Part shown: positions 47,601-54,880 of the stretch, piece after piece
How the letters are laid out: each line of letters opens with the position of its first letter
Numbering within the stretch: the stretch's first letter is position 1
Source: Desulfatitalea sp. BRH_c12
GTDB taxonomy: Bacteria > Desulfobacterota > Desulfobacteria > Desulfobacterales > Desulfosarcinaceae
Reading direction: 5' to 3'
DNA: 64,000 nt
NCBI GenBank assembly: GCA_000961655.1
Contig: LADR01000067.1
Location: forward strand, 1 to 64,000
Notes under the pieces: generated by a model
The model's database searches: none
The model's input: the letters and a program-made list of their open reading frames with translations, nothing else
What the model was told of the DNA's origin: nothing
Program-made: the position numbers and the translations under genes

Positions 47601-47697
47601 CCTGCAGGTCCGCGGACTGAACGGCAGCACGATTATCGATATTTCCGTGCCGGCGCTGAAAAGCGCCTGGAAACAACCTTTTGGTGATCTCATATGA
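44695..47697 (+). CDS. purL: Phosphoribosylformylglycinamidine synthase, synthetase subunit with fused PurS-like domains
   Basis: Purine biosynthesis: converts FGAR to FGAM with ammonia supplied by PurQ. The 1000-aa protein begins with two PurS-like modules (IEITLKPDILDAEG ... NPVTQI, then VGFRPGVRDNPGATA ... LLANDIIQQW). The AIR-synthase-like halves follow, with SDHCNHNTF, TGETHNSPSNMEAYGG and NGGGGLSSSVGE visible. There is no glutaminase domain, and purQ follows with a 4-bp overlap. It is thus between the small PurL + PurS system and the large single-chain enzyme. ATG 44695 is preferred to GTG 44680. No TrpR-like or PurR site seen. Confidence 0.95.
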   Translation: MASRIEITLKPDILDAEGESLRRKAREYFGIQTDSVRSVYIVTIDAALTADQLRRVRTEIFTNPVTQISSMDPLPVDADWIIWVGFRPGVRDNPGATAVEAMEDLLGVRLGPDEAVYTSKRYCIKGSLSEDEVRRIASQLLANDIIQQWKIFSAASWNPAEGVGIVVPKVRLDHVPTVSMLSIDSDDTLQRLSDERNLALNPNDIPVIRAYFLDPRVQAERARVGLSDPTDLELEYISQARSDHCNHNTFRGLFHYLDLATGESETISSLFKKCIQEPTLVLQKQKPWVVSVLWDNAGLGRFDEDHFYAITGETHNSPSNMEAYGGAITGIVGVYRDPMGTGLGSCLIMGSYGFCVGPRDYAGDLKPHLHPRRLLDGVIEGVRDGGNKSGIPTPFGQVLFDQGYMGKCLVFVTALGIMPATILGQPAEQKTILPGDLVIMCGGRVGKDGIHGVTASSETFSEHTPAGHVQIGDPYTQKKMHDFLLEARDEGLIRFITDNGGGGLSSSVGETALYSNGCEVQLEKVPLKYAGLDQWEIWVSESQERMTVAIAPENERRFFELSARHAVESTVIGRYTDTGKLHITYDGKTCAYVDLDLLQAGFPQWQFEAEWRTPEARGLFEPVLREPGDHTSVLRDMLARPNICAKEWITRQYDHEVQGTSVIKPLVGAQRDVNSDAAVLRPVLTSQRGLAFAQALLPFYSKIDAYHMTTCTIDEAVRRLIAVGGDPDHLGGVDNFCWPTIQYDPITNPDGRFKAAQLVRSCRALRDLCLAYGIPLLSGKDSMYVDGRLPGRYGETHKVSALESLQFSATSVIDDIARCVTLDPKMAGDLVYVIGTTRNEMGASEYYEMLGYVGCRVPEVQAEAFMQCYRALAGAIGQDMVASAHGIYRGGLGVHLAMTAMAGQVGLEVDLSAVPSSDHDDARRNDVLLYSESAGRFIVTVDPNLRASFETLFEGMPCACIGRVSADDRLQVRGLNGSTIIDISVPALKSAWKQPFGDLI

Positions 47698-48509
47698 GTC
47701 CAATCAACGCTATTGTATTAACAGGCTACGGTCTGAACTGCGATCGGGAGACCGCCTACGCCTTGGAACAGGCTGGCGCGCAAGCCCAACGTGTGCATAT
47801 CAACGCCCTTATTGACGGATCGGTTGCACTCGATGCCTTTCAGATCATGGCTTTTATCGGCGGCTTCAGCTGGGGCGATGATCACGGCGCCGGCGTGGTG
47901 CAGGCTGTGCGCCTGCGTACCACCATCGGTGACAAGCTGCTGGATTTTATCGGCCAGGGCAAGTTGGTGATCGGCATTTGCAATGGTTTTCAATGTCTGG
48001 TCAACCTGGGGCTGCTGCCGGCGATCGACAACGATTACACCCGCCGGTCCGTAGCCTTGACGCACAATGACTGCGGCAATTTCCGCGATGATTGGGTCCA
48101 TCTGGCAACCGACCCGGCATCGGCTTGTGTTTTCACCCAGGGCATGCAGTCGTTCGAACTGCCGGTGCGCCACGGCGAAGGTAAATTCTTTGCCACGCCC
48201 GATTTACACCAACAACTGGCTGCCAGCGGGCAAATTGTTCTGCGCTATGCCACGGCCGACGGCCGACCGGCCCAGGGGGTTTTTCCACACAATCCCAACG
48301 GATCCATCGATGATATTGCCGGGATTTGTGATCCCACCGGGCGGGTGTTCGGCCTGATGCCCCATCCGGAAGCTTATAACCATTGGACAAACCATCCGGA
48401 GTGGACCCGCCTGAAAGAAAAAGTCAGGCGCGGTCAGGCTGACCGGCCCTCCGATATCACACCCGGTGTTCAGATTTTTAAAAATGCGGTAAACTATTTT
48501 GTGAGTTGA
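47694..48509 (+). CDS. purQ: Phosphoribosylformylglycinamidine synthase, glutaminase subunit
   Basis: Class I glutamine amidotransferase providing ammonia to PurL. 271 aa, with nucleophile cysteine in GKLVIGICNGFQCL and the His-Glu pair in GLMPHPEAY. FIGGFSWGDDHGAG is the oxyanion-side motif. The start overlaps purL by 4 bp (ATGA), ensuring equimolar synthesis. It is somewhat longer than Bacillus-type PurQ. Confidence 0.96.
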   Translation: MSPINAIVLTGYGLNCDRETAYALEQAGAQAQRVHINALIDGSVALDAFQIMAFIGGFSWGDDHGAGVVQAVRLRTTIGDKLLDFIGQGKLVIGICNGFQCLVNLGLLPAIDNDYTRRSVALTHNDCGNFRDDWVHLATDPASACVFTQGMQSFELPVRHGEGKFFATPDLHQQLAASGQIVLRYATADGRPAQGVFPHNPNGSIDDIAGICDPTGRVFGLMPHPEAYNHWTNHPEWTRLKEKVRRGQADRPSDITPGVQIFKNAVNYFVS

Positions 48510-48565
48510 GTAGGGGTGGACCTCTTCAGGTCAGGCAACTCACCAGACGCGTTAGGAGTATTGCT

Positions 48566-49384
48566 ATGTTCGACATGTCCAGGTTTTCGTTGGAAGATAA
48601 AGTGGCATTGGTGACCGGCGGCAGCCGCGGCATCGGCAAGGCCATTGCCCAGGGGTTTGCCAAAGCCGGCGCCAAAGTGGCAGTCACCAGCCGCAAGATC
48701 GACGATCTGAACGAAACGGTCAAAGAGATCCAGGCGTTCGGAGGCCAAGCGGTCGCGATTTCAGGCCACCTGGGCAAAATGGAAGACATTAAAAAGGTTA
48801 CTGATGCGGTAATGCAGCGCTTCGGGCGTATCGACATCCTGGTCAACAACGCCGGCGCCAGTCCTGCAATGGCCTCGGTGCTGGATTCCGAGGAGCGGCT
48901 CTGGGAAACCATCATGAACCTGAACATGAAGGGGTTGTATTTTCTCAGCCAGGCCGCGGCCCGCATCATGAAGGCGCAAGGCGGTGGCAAAATCATCAAT
49001 ATCGCCTCGATCGACGGCCACCACCCCGAGCGTCAGGTCAGCATCTACTCCATTTCCAAAGCGGGTGTGCGCATGATCAGCAAAGCTTTTGCCGCCGAGC
49101 TGGCCCCGTTCAATATCCAAGTCAATACGATCGCGCCGGGTGCTGTCACGACCAAAATGATGGATTCGCACTGGCATGCCCTATCCCCCGAAGAGGCCGC
49201 CGCGGCCCGTGAAGCGACCGGTCAAGTGATCCCGATGGGGCGCATCGGCGTTCCGGATGATATCGTCGGCGCGGCCATTTACTTTGCCTCATCGTCCTCC
49301 GATTACACCACCGGTACTGAAATTGTCATTGATGGCGCTGTCCTCTTGGCGCCGTTGCTCAACGCTCCAGGCGTGCCTATCTGA
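48566..49384 (+). CDS. Short-chain dehydrogenase/reductase (SDR)
   Basis: This 272-aa NAD(P)-dependent oxidoreductase has a Rossmann motif TGGSRGIGKAIAQ, the structural motif NNAGAS, catalytic Ser in INIASIDGH and YSISK, and a C-terminal GTEIVIDGAVLL. The SRK-type residues after strand 2 (VTSRKIDD) suggest NADP preference. The substrate is unknown: the family includes 3-oxoacyl-ACP reductases and sugar or steroid dehydrogenases. ATG 48566 follows AGGAG by 8 bp. Confidence 0.92.
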   Translation: MFDMSRFSLEDKVALVTGGSRGIGKAIAQGFAKAGAKVAVTSRKIDDLNETVKEIQAFGGQAVAISGHLGKMEDIKKVTDAVMQRFGRIDILVNNAGASPAMASVLDSEERLWETIMNLNMKGLYFLSQAAARIMKAQGGGKIINIASIDGHHPERQVSIYSISKAGVRMISKAFAAELAPFNIQVNTIAPGAVTTKMMDSHWHALSPEEAAAAREATGQVIPMGRIGVPDDIVGAAIYFASSSSDYTTGTEIVIDGAVLLAPLLNAPGVPI

Positions 49385-49409
49385 ATCGACGTTGATTGGG
49401 GAGATGCGG

Positions 49410-50036
49410 ATGAGCCGGTCTGTGGATCAAAAAGATGAACTTTTCCGATGGTCCGATCAGCTGCCCACGCCTTTATGGGATGATATCCGGGCGCGCCCCG
49501 CGCACGAGGCGGCCAATGCGGTCGGTGCTGTCTGGGACGGCCTGGTTTTCAAAGTCCCCATGCTGGGCTTTACCTACATTGTCGATCCGTTACAGCAACG
49601 TATTTTGAGGGAAGGGGCTGAGGCGCATCGTGTCAGTTACCAGTCGGGTGTGGTCCTGCTGGGCAGCCTGGCAAAATCGATGGGGGTACCCCCCAGCGGT
49701 CGCATGGTGACGCCTCAGGCATTGACCGGCGGAAGCCTGTTTTTTACCGGCGCTCACAGCTTGGCGGTTCAACCTCTGGCCAAACGCTTCGGGCACGATC
49801 CGCAAGGATTGATCACCAAAGCACAGGCCCTGGGTGGGCAGCAAACCAGCGGCGCTGATGCCGCCGTTACCCTTTGCGGTTTACCTCTGTTGCCCTTGTA
49901 TGTCCTGTTGTGGGCCGCCGACGACGAGTTCGCGGCCCGGGCCGTGATCGGCATTGACGACCGGGCCCTTTTTCACCTTGATCTTGCCGGAATTTTCGCC
50001 CTGACCAATATCATGGTCAACCGGTTGGCCGGCTGA
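49410..50036 (+). CDS. DUF3786-like protein of unknown function
   Basis: This 208-aa soluble protein matches my recollection of DUF3786 proteins: an N-terminal ARPAHEAANAVGAVWDG segment, VPMLGFTYIVDP, and a C-terminal region LPLLPLYVLLWAADDEF followed by FHLDLAGIFALTNIMV. Function unknown. The family is common in anaerobes, some members being near corrinoid or metal-cofactor genes. ATG 49410 is 6 bp after GGGGAG. It follows the SDR gene by 25 bp and may be in the same operon. Confidence 0.78.
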   Translation: MSRSVDQKDELFRWSDQLPTPLWDDIRARPAHEAANAVGAVWDGLVFKVPMLGFTYIVDPLQQRILREGAEAHRVSYQSGVVLLGSLAKSMGVPPSGRMVTPQALTGGSLFFTGAHSLAVQPLAKRFGHDPQGLITKAQALGGQQTSGADAAVTLCGLPLLPLYVLLWAADDEFAARAVIGIDDRALFHLDLAGIFALTNIMVNRLAG

Positions 50037-50138
50037 CGGCTGATGCTTGAATACATGAGCGCGGCACCAGTAACGCGCCACGTATATGTCCCATTGTTGT
50101 TCGGCACAAAACCAATCAACTTTTACCGGGAGGACACG

Positions 50139-50672
50139 ATGAAAAAGCTGCTGCAGTACTTGGTACCGATTCTACTTTGTTTTACTGTACAGGCGGCATT
50201 GGCCGACTTGGAGATCAGCAAAGCACCTAAAACTGTGACGCTGCAAGAGAAGCTGGGTGGGCATCTGGACGGAAGAACCTGGAGCAGCGAAGAGTTCAAA
50301 GGCAAGGTATCGGTTGTTTTTTACGTTGATCCGGATAAGAAAGATTTGAACGATCAGGCCAGTGAAGCATTGCGAAAAGCGAATTATCCACTGGAGAAAT
50401 ACCAATCTTTTGCCATAATCAATATGGCCGCCACATGGTTGCCCAATGCCGCCATTTCGTCCAGCTTGGAAAAGAAGCAAAAGCAGTATCCCAACACGAT
50501 TTACGTGCGTGACTACAAAAAATTATTGGTCAAGGAGTGGGGGCTATCCGACGATAACAGCAATGTGTTGGCCTTCGATGCGTCCGGCAATCTGATCTTT
50601 CGAAAAGACGGCCAGCTCGACGAAAATGAAATCCAGACGTTGGTCAAAACCGTCCATGATCATCTGGAATAA
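50139..50672 (+). CDS. YtfJ-like periplasmic thioredoxin-fold protein
   Basis: This 177-aa protein has a signal peptide (KKLLQYLVPILLCFTVQAALA, cleavage near residue 22) and a YtfJ-type thioredoxin fold (KVSVVFYVDPDKKDLNDQ ... LAFDASGNLIFRKDG). No CxxC is present, so it is not a disulfide oxidoreductase. YtfJ function is unsettled. RBS GGGAGG. A terminator follows 28 bp after the stop. Confidence 0.85.
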   Translation: MKKLLQYLVPILLCFTVQAALADLEISKAPKTVTLQEKLGGHLDGRTWSSEEFKGKVSVVFYVDPDKKDLNDQASEALRKANYPLEKYQSFAIINMAATWLPNAAISSSLEKKQKQYPNTIYVRDYKKLLVKEWGLSDDNSNVLAFDASGNLIFRKDGQLDENEIQTLVKTVHDHLE

Positions 50673-50700
50673 TCAGCGGCACTATGTCTTCAAGCGCCGG

Positions 50701-50738
50701 AGCCGCCTCATTGCCAAGGCAAAACAGGCGGCTTTTTC
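50701..50738 (+). terminator. Rho-independent terminator after the YtfJ-like gene
   Basis: AGCCGCCT pairs with AGGCGGCT, followed by a run of T (50733-50737). It begins 28 bp past the stop codon. Confidence 0.88.
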
Positions 50739-50835
50739 GTGCATGAGGTGGGGCCGGGTCTATTGTAACTGGCGAAGCTGCGAATGGTTCTCCATCTCAC
50801 CGGCTGGATGACACAAGGTCTAAGGAGTAAAACGA

Positions 50836-51810
50836 ATGGTTCAAGAAATAAGTCCGGATCTGTTCCTGATCGAAGTACCCTTGCCCAACAGTCCGCTGAA
50901 GTCCCTGAATTCATATGTGGTGAGATCAAAAGAGCGAAACCTGGTAATCGATACCGGTCTGAATCGTCAGGAGTGCTACGATGCCCTGCACTCGGGACTG
51001 CAGCACCTGGGGGTCGATCTTGCCCATACCGATTTTTTTATCACCCATCTGCATGCCGATCACTTCGGACTGGTTTCCAGATTGAGCACGCCGACCAGCA
51101 AGGTTTTCTTCAATCGTCCGGATGCCGAAATCATCGAAGCCTGGGGTGGGTGGGAATCCATGCTGGACGCAGCGGCTCGCAATGGTTTCCCCGAGCATGA
51201 ACTGCGCAATGCCATCGAGCACCACCCAGGGTACAAATTCAGCTCTGAATGGATCCCCGAGTTGAGCATTCTCAAAGAGGGGGATGCCATCGATGTCGGC
51301 GATTATCACTTCCGCTGCGTGGAAACGCCGGGCCACACTCTCGGACACACTTGCCTTTACGATGCGGCCCGCAAGCTTTTTGTGGCGGGAGATCACATTC
51401 TGATCGACATTACGCCCAACATCCAGTGCTGGTCGGAAACCGAAAATCCCCTGAACAGCTACATCCAAAGTCTTGACCGGGTGCATGACATGGACATCGA
51501 TCTGGTTCTGACCGGCCACCGCCGCCTGATCGAAAATCCCAAAGATCGGATCACTGAATTGAAGTCCCATCATGCGAATCGCTGCTCCGAAATTCTCGAA
51601 ATTCTGGCCGACGCTCACATGAGCGCCTATACTGTCACTTCGAAGATGCACTGGGATATCAAATGCGAGTCATTCGAGCAGTTTCCCATCGCGCAGAAGT
51701 GGTTTGCCACAGGTGAGGCGATCGCGCATTTGCGCTATTTGGAAGTAAAAGGCAAAATACAGCGCCACCTGCGGGGCAATCAGGTCCTGTTCGGCACCAA
51801 CGGCAAGTAA
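50836..51810 (+). CDS. Metallo-beta-lactamase-fold hydrolase
   Basis: This 324-aa protein has the metal motif THLHADHFG, later ligands in ETPGHTLGH and VAGDHIL, and a C-terminal histidine in LTGHR. The fold covers glyoxalase II-like hydrolases and lactonases. The C-terminal 80 residues form a winged-helix-like end (HAHMSAY-type region ... ATGEAIAHLRYLEVKGKIQ) seen in LACTB2-like members. Substrate unknown. RBS AGGAG at 8 bp. Confidence 0.9.
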   Translation: MVQEISPDLFLIEVPLPNSPLKSLNSYVVRSKERNLVIDTGLNRQECYDALHSGLQHLGVDLAHTDFFITHLHADHFGLVSRLSTPTSKVFFNRPDAEIIEAWGGWESMLDAAARNGFPEHELRNAIEHHPGYKFSSEWIPELSILKEGDAIDVGDYHFRCVETPGHTLGHTCLYDAARKLFVAGDHILIDITPNIQCWSETENPLNSYIQSLDRVHDMDIDLVLTGHRRLIENPKDRITELKSHHANRCSEILEILADAHMSAYTVTSKMHWDIKCESFEQFPIAQKWFATGEAIAHLRYLEVKGKIQRHLRGNQVLFGTNGK

Positions 51811-51916
51811 TCCGACAGCAAGCTTTGGCCGGAACCAATGTGTCTTTGGCCAATCGTGCTTTGGATTACGTCACAGGCATCGCTCTGCGATCGATGGCGG
51901 GTAAAGTCGCATGTAA

Positions 51917-52123
51917 TCAGCACGTGTCAATCACGGAGCAGCAAATTTCTTCACTTGTTTCAGCGGCACACTCCGCGCTGGGCACTTTGAAGTAATCGCA
52001 GGGGTCCATGTAGCAGCCGCAGGATCGTTCATCGAAGCACAGGTGCGGATCATCCGGATCCCAGCGGCAGCCCAGTGTTTCCTCTGTTGCCATGCCGCTG
52101 TTTTTTACCTCGTCGTTATTCAT
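51917..52123 (-). CDS. Small cysteine-rich protein of unknown function
   Basis: This 68-aa acidic protein has about ten cysteines (LGCRWD, HLCFD, SCGCYMDPC, AECA, ICCSVIDTC), suggesting metal or iron-sulfur binding. ATG 52123 has AAAGGT upstream. The longer frame to 52147 would overlap the upstream HTH gene. It is the second gene of a two-gene minus-strand unit with the HTH protein. I recognise no family. Confidence 0.7.
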   Translation of the reverse strand: MNNDEVKNSGMATEETLGCRWDPDDPHLCFDERSCGCYMDPCDYFKVPSAECAAETSEEICCSVIDTC

Positions 52124-52143
52124 AATGGTTACCTTTGCAGTGG

Positions 52144-52341
52144 TCATGTCAATTTGCCGCTGTTGCGAAATTCTTCCAAACTTCTCTTTTCAATGCGCAC
52201 CACGCCACGTTCGCGGACCGCACGTATTTCTCCGAATTCAATGAGCTGGTATATGATTTCTTTGCCGACGCCCATGTGTCTGGCGGCTTCACTGACCGTC
52301 ATGAGCGGAAAGTAGATATATTCATTCGTATCGTTGGGCAT
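52144..52341 (-). CDS. Excisionase/MerR-like HTH DNA-binding protein (HTH_17)
   Basis: This 65-aa single-domain protein has the helix-turn-helix and wing pattern LMTVSEAARHMGVGKEII followed by FGEIRAVRERGVVRIEKRSL. Such proteins are annotated as excisionase-family, but many are plain regulators. No integrase or attachment site is nearby. RBS AGAGG at 8 bp. It ends 20 bp before the cysteine-rich gene and may regulate it. Confidence 0.85.
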   Translation of the reverse strand: MPNDTNEYIYFPLMTVSEAARHMGVGKEIIYQLIEFGEIRAVRERGVVRIEKRSLEEFRNSGKLT

Positions 52342-52550
52342 AATGGAACCTCTTGCATAATAATCCTTGGATCGCGTTACGTTGATAGAAAGTGAACACG
52401 AACGATCCGGCCGTCAAGGTCATATCGCACCCAGCCGGCATCCGAGCAATCCCGGCAATGGACATCGCCCAACGCGTGATTACGTTGGCGCTTTCCGAAC
52501 CGGACCTGGTCAACAAAAGGGTCGAATCAACTTACAGGAGGAGGCTTTCT

Positions 52551-52757
52551 ATGGAAAAACAAACATTTCATATCCCAAACATATCCTGCGGGCACTGCAC
52601 CCGGACCATCGAAAACGAGTTGAAGGAAATGGACGGCATCAGCAGCGTGGAAAGCAGCGTGGACGACAAAACGGTCACAGTGCACTATCAGTCGCCTCTC
52701 ACGAGAGAAAAAATCGTGGCCACTTTAAAAGATATCAATTATCCGGCAGCTGAATAA
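52551..52757 (+). CDS. Heavy-metal-associated (HMA) domain protein, CopZ-like
   Basis: This 68-aa protein has the ferredoxin-like HMA fold with metal ligands Cys13 and Cys16 (NISCGHCTRTI), and VSSVESSVDD-type and VHYQSP strands. Likely a copper or zinc chaperone. RBS AGGAGGAGG is strong and sits 6-7 bp before the ATG. No P-type ATPase is adjacent, so its partner is elsewhere. Confidence 0.92.
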   Translation: MEKQTFHIPNISCGHCTRTIENELKEMDGISSVESSVDDKTVTVHYQSPLTREKIVATLKDINYPAAE

Positions 52758-52760
52758 CGT

Positions 52761-52780
52761 CCAACGGCGGGACCCGTTGG
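52761..52780. other. Hairpin between convergent HMA and uvsE genes
   Basis: CCAACGG and CCGTTGG form a 7-bp stem 3 bp after the HMA stop. No T-run follows. It may be a weak terminator. Confidence 0.4.
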
Positions 52781-52873
52781 CCGGCGCCCGCCCGGACCGC
52801 TGCCCTGCGAAACAAACGTGCTAAGCTGGGCGAGACTTGAATTTCGTTCTTCTCGCCTCCTACGGACAGGTGA

Positions 52874-53779
52874 TTACCGCCTGTCTGGTGAGGCAAGGTC
52901 TTCGATCAATTTTAGAACGGCCAATTCTTTGTTTTTGGCCTCTATTTCGACGGTCACGGTGTGCTCACACCACTCTTTCGGAAAATCGACTGGATCGATA
53001 TAGTCATGATGGGGCCCGCAAGGGCCTGTTCCCCAGGCAAACCGGGGACTGGACACATGGAACAGCGGTTCGCGCCGCCACGTGCTCAAGGCGGCATCGG
53101 TGGCCTTGCGCACACTCAGACCGTCAGGCAGGCAGCGGTGATGGTGGACATCGTACACCAGGGGAATGCCGGCCGCGCGGCAAACCGGCAGCAGGTCGCG
53201 CGGCGTGAACATCCGATCGTCATTTTCCAACGTCAGTCGATGCTTGATGTCAGATGGCAGCAGCGCGATCGCGGCCGACAGACGCGCCAAGGCGTCCTCT
53301 TTGGCGCCATAGGCGCCGCCGGCATGTATGGTGATCACGTCTGCATTGACCCATGCGGCCACCTGGGCATGATAGCGCAGGTCGGCCATCGCGCGTTCGA
53401 CCACCTCCGGTCGTGGGGAATTGAGCAGGATGAATTGATCCGGATGAAAGCTGGTGCGGATATCCAGTCGCCGGGACAAACGGCCACAGCGGCGAAACGC
53501 CTTCACGATAGCATGGCCGCCGGGCAAATCCTGGACCTCGTAGCCCGCCTCCGGGTGGGTCTTAAGCGGCAGGATCTGGCTGTTGATGCGAAACGCACCG
53601 ATCCCGTGTGCATCACAGAACCGCAGGGCGGCTTCCAACGAAGCGGCATTGTGCGCACAGATGTCCGATAACCGTTGCAGCCTTTCCCCGCGTGGTCTGG
53701 ACAGCAAATATTTGGCGGTGGTGCGGCGAAAGGTGATCGGCGCCGAGTGGAAAATACAGCAGAGCCCGAATCGGATCAT
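52874..53779 (-). CDS. uvsE: UV damage endonuclease UvsE/UVDE
   Basis: This TIM-barrel metal-dependent endonuclease nicks DNA 5' of UV photoproducts. 301 aa, with IRFGLCCIFH at the start, RINSQILPL, RTSFHPDQFILLNSP, VITIHAGGAYG, LTLENDD and VYDVHHH: the metal-ligand histidines and acids expected in the family. It is the last of a tight minus-strand operon, 16 bp after corA. Confidence 0.95.
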   Translation of the reverse strand: MIRFGLCCIFHSAPITFRRTTAKYLLSRPRGERLQRLSDICAHNAASLEAALRFCDAHGIGAFRINSQILPLKTHPEAGYEVQDLPGGHAIVKAFRRCGRLSRRLDIRTSFHPDQFILLNSPRPEVVERAMADLRYHAQVAAWVNADVITIHAGGAYGAKEDALARLSAAIALLPSDIKHRLTLENDDRMFTPRDLLPVCRAAGIPLVYDVHHHRCLPDGLSVRKATDAALSTWRREPLFHVSSPRFAWGTGPCGPHHDYIDPVDFPKEWCEHTVTVEIEAKNKELAVLKLIEDLASPDRR

Positions 53780-53795
53780 AGGGTCATCCAGCCGG

Positions 53796-54866
53796 TTAAA
53801 TCCAATTTTTTTTTCGGAAAAAGACGAGTAATCCTGTGATCATGGCAAGCATTACGCCCCATACGGCGAAGTAGCCCCAGCGCCATTCCAATTCCGGCAT
53901 ATAGGTGAAGTTCATTCCGTATACACCGACAATGAAAGTGATCGGAATGAATATTGTGGCGATGATTGTCAGTACTTTCATGACTTCGTTCATGCGAAGA
54001 CTGACGTTTGTGAGATAAAGATCGAGCAGGCCGGACAATATATCGCGGTACGATTCGATCGTGTCTATGATCTGAATCGTATGATCGTGTACATCGCGCA
54101 AGAAGATCGTTGTGCTCGGTTCGATAAGCGTCGAACCTTGTTTTGACAAGCCGGCGATAACGTCGCGCAATGGCCAAATTTTCCGTCGCAGGGTAATGAT
54201 TTCGCGTTTAAGATCGTGCATACGTTCCAGCACGTCCGGATTGGGGTTTTCGATGGTATCTTCTTCCACGATATCGATATCTTCGCCGATACGTTCCAGG
54301 ATGAAAAAATAGTAATCGACGATGGCATCGATCAGCGAATAGGCCAGGTAGTCGCAGCGGCTGGTGCGGATGCGTCCCGCGCGCCCCTTGTGCATGCGCT
54401 CGCGAACCGATGAAAAAATATCCTCGGTGGATTCCTGGAATGAGATTAAAACCCTATCCGTGATAATGAGGCTGACCTGTTCGGAAACCACCTGGGCGCT
54501 GTTCGGCAGGTAGCGCAACATCTGCAGCACGACATAGAGATAATGCTCAAAATCTTCCATTTTGGGCCGCTGGGTGGTGTGCAAAATGTCTTCGAGTGTC
54601 AGCGGATGAATGTTAAAGTGCCTCCCGATGTGTGCAATAATGTCCGTGTCGTGAATGCCGTCCACATTCAACCATGTGGTCCGGGGGCTGTCGCAAAGAG
54701 CCAACGCGTCTTCCAGCGTGGCGACCGGGCGTTCTTCGATCGAATCGCTGTCATACATGATCACATTCAGCCGCACCTGATCCACCCTTTGTTCGCCGAT
54801 ATGCAGCAGGGTACCTGGTGCGGCGCCGATTTTGGCGGACGATTTTTTAAAAAGAAGAGAAACCAT
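53796..54866 (-). CDS. corA: CorA-family magnesium/cobalt transporter
   Basis: This 356-aa protein has a large cytoplasmic N-terminal domain with a long helix, then two C-terminal TM segments and the signature YGMNF at the pore end, followed by a basic tail. Pentameric channel for Mg2+ or Co2+. It lies 14 bp after the YbgA-like gene and 16 bp before uvsE, so it is co-transcribed with them. Confidence 0.96.
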   Translation of the reverse strand: MVSLLFKKSSAKIGAAPGTLLHIGEQRVDQVRLNVIMYDSDSIEERPVATLEDALALCDSPRTTWLNVDGIHDTDIIAHIGRHFNIHPLTLEDILHTTQRPKMEDFEHYLYVVLQMLRYLPNSAQVVSEQVSLIITDRVLISFQESTEDIFSSVRERMHKGRAGRIRTSRCDYLAYSLIDAIVDYYFFILERIGEDIDIVEEDTIENPNPDVLERMHDLKREIITLRRKIWPLRDVIAGLSKQGSTLIEPSTTIFLRDVHDHTIQIIDTIESYRDILSGLLDLYLTNVSLRMNEVMKVLTIIATIFIPITFIVGVYGMNFTYMPELEWRWGYFAVWGVMLAMITGLLVFFRKKNWI

Positions 54867-54880
54867 TGCCCTGCTTCCTG

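Noticed and set aside
52144-52341. Excisionase-like gene considered as evidence of a prophage or integrative element
   Set aside because: No integrase, att-like repeats or phage genes around it; HTH_17 proteins are common regulators.
52392-52550. N-terminal extension of the HMA protein frame
   Set aside because: A strong AGGAGG immediately before ATG 52551 and the standard length of the HMA domain favour the short form.
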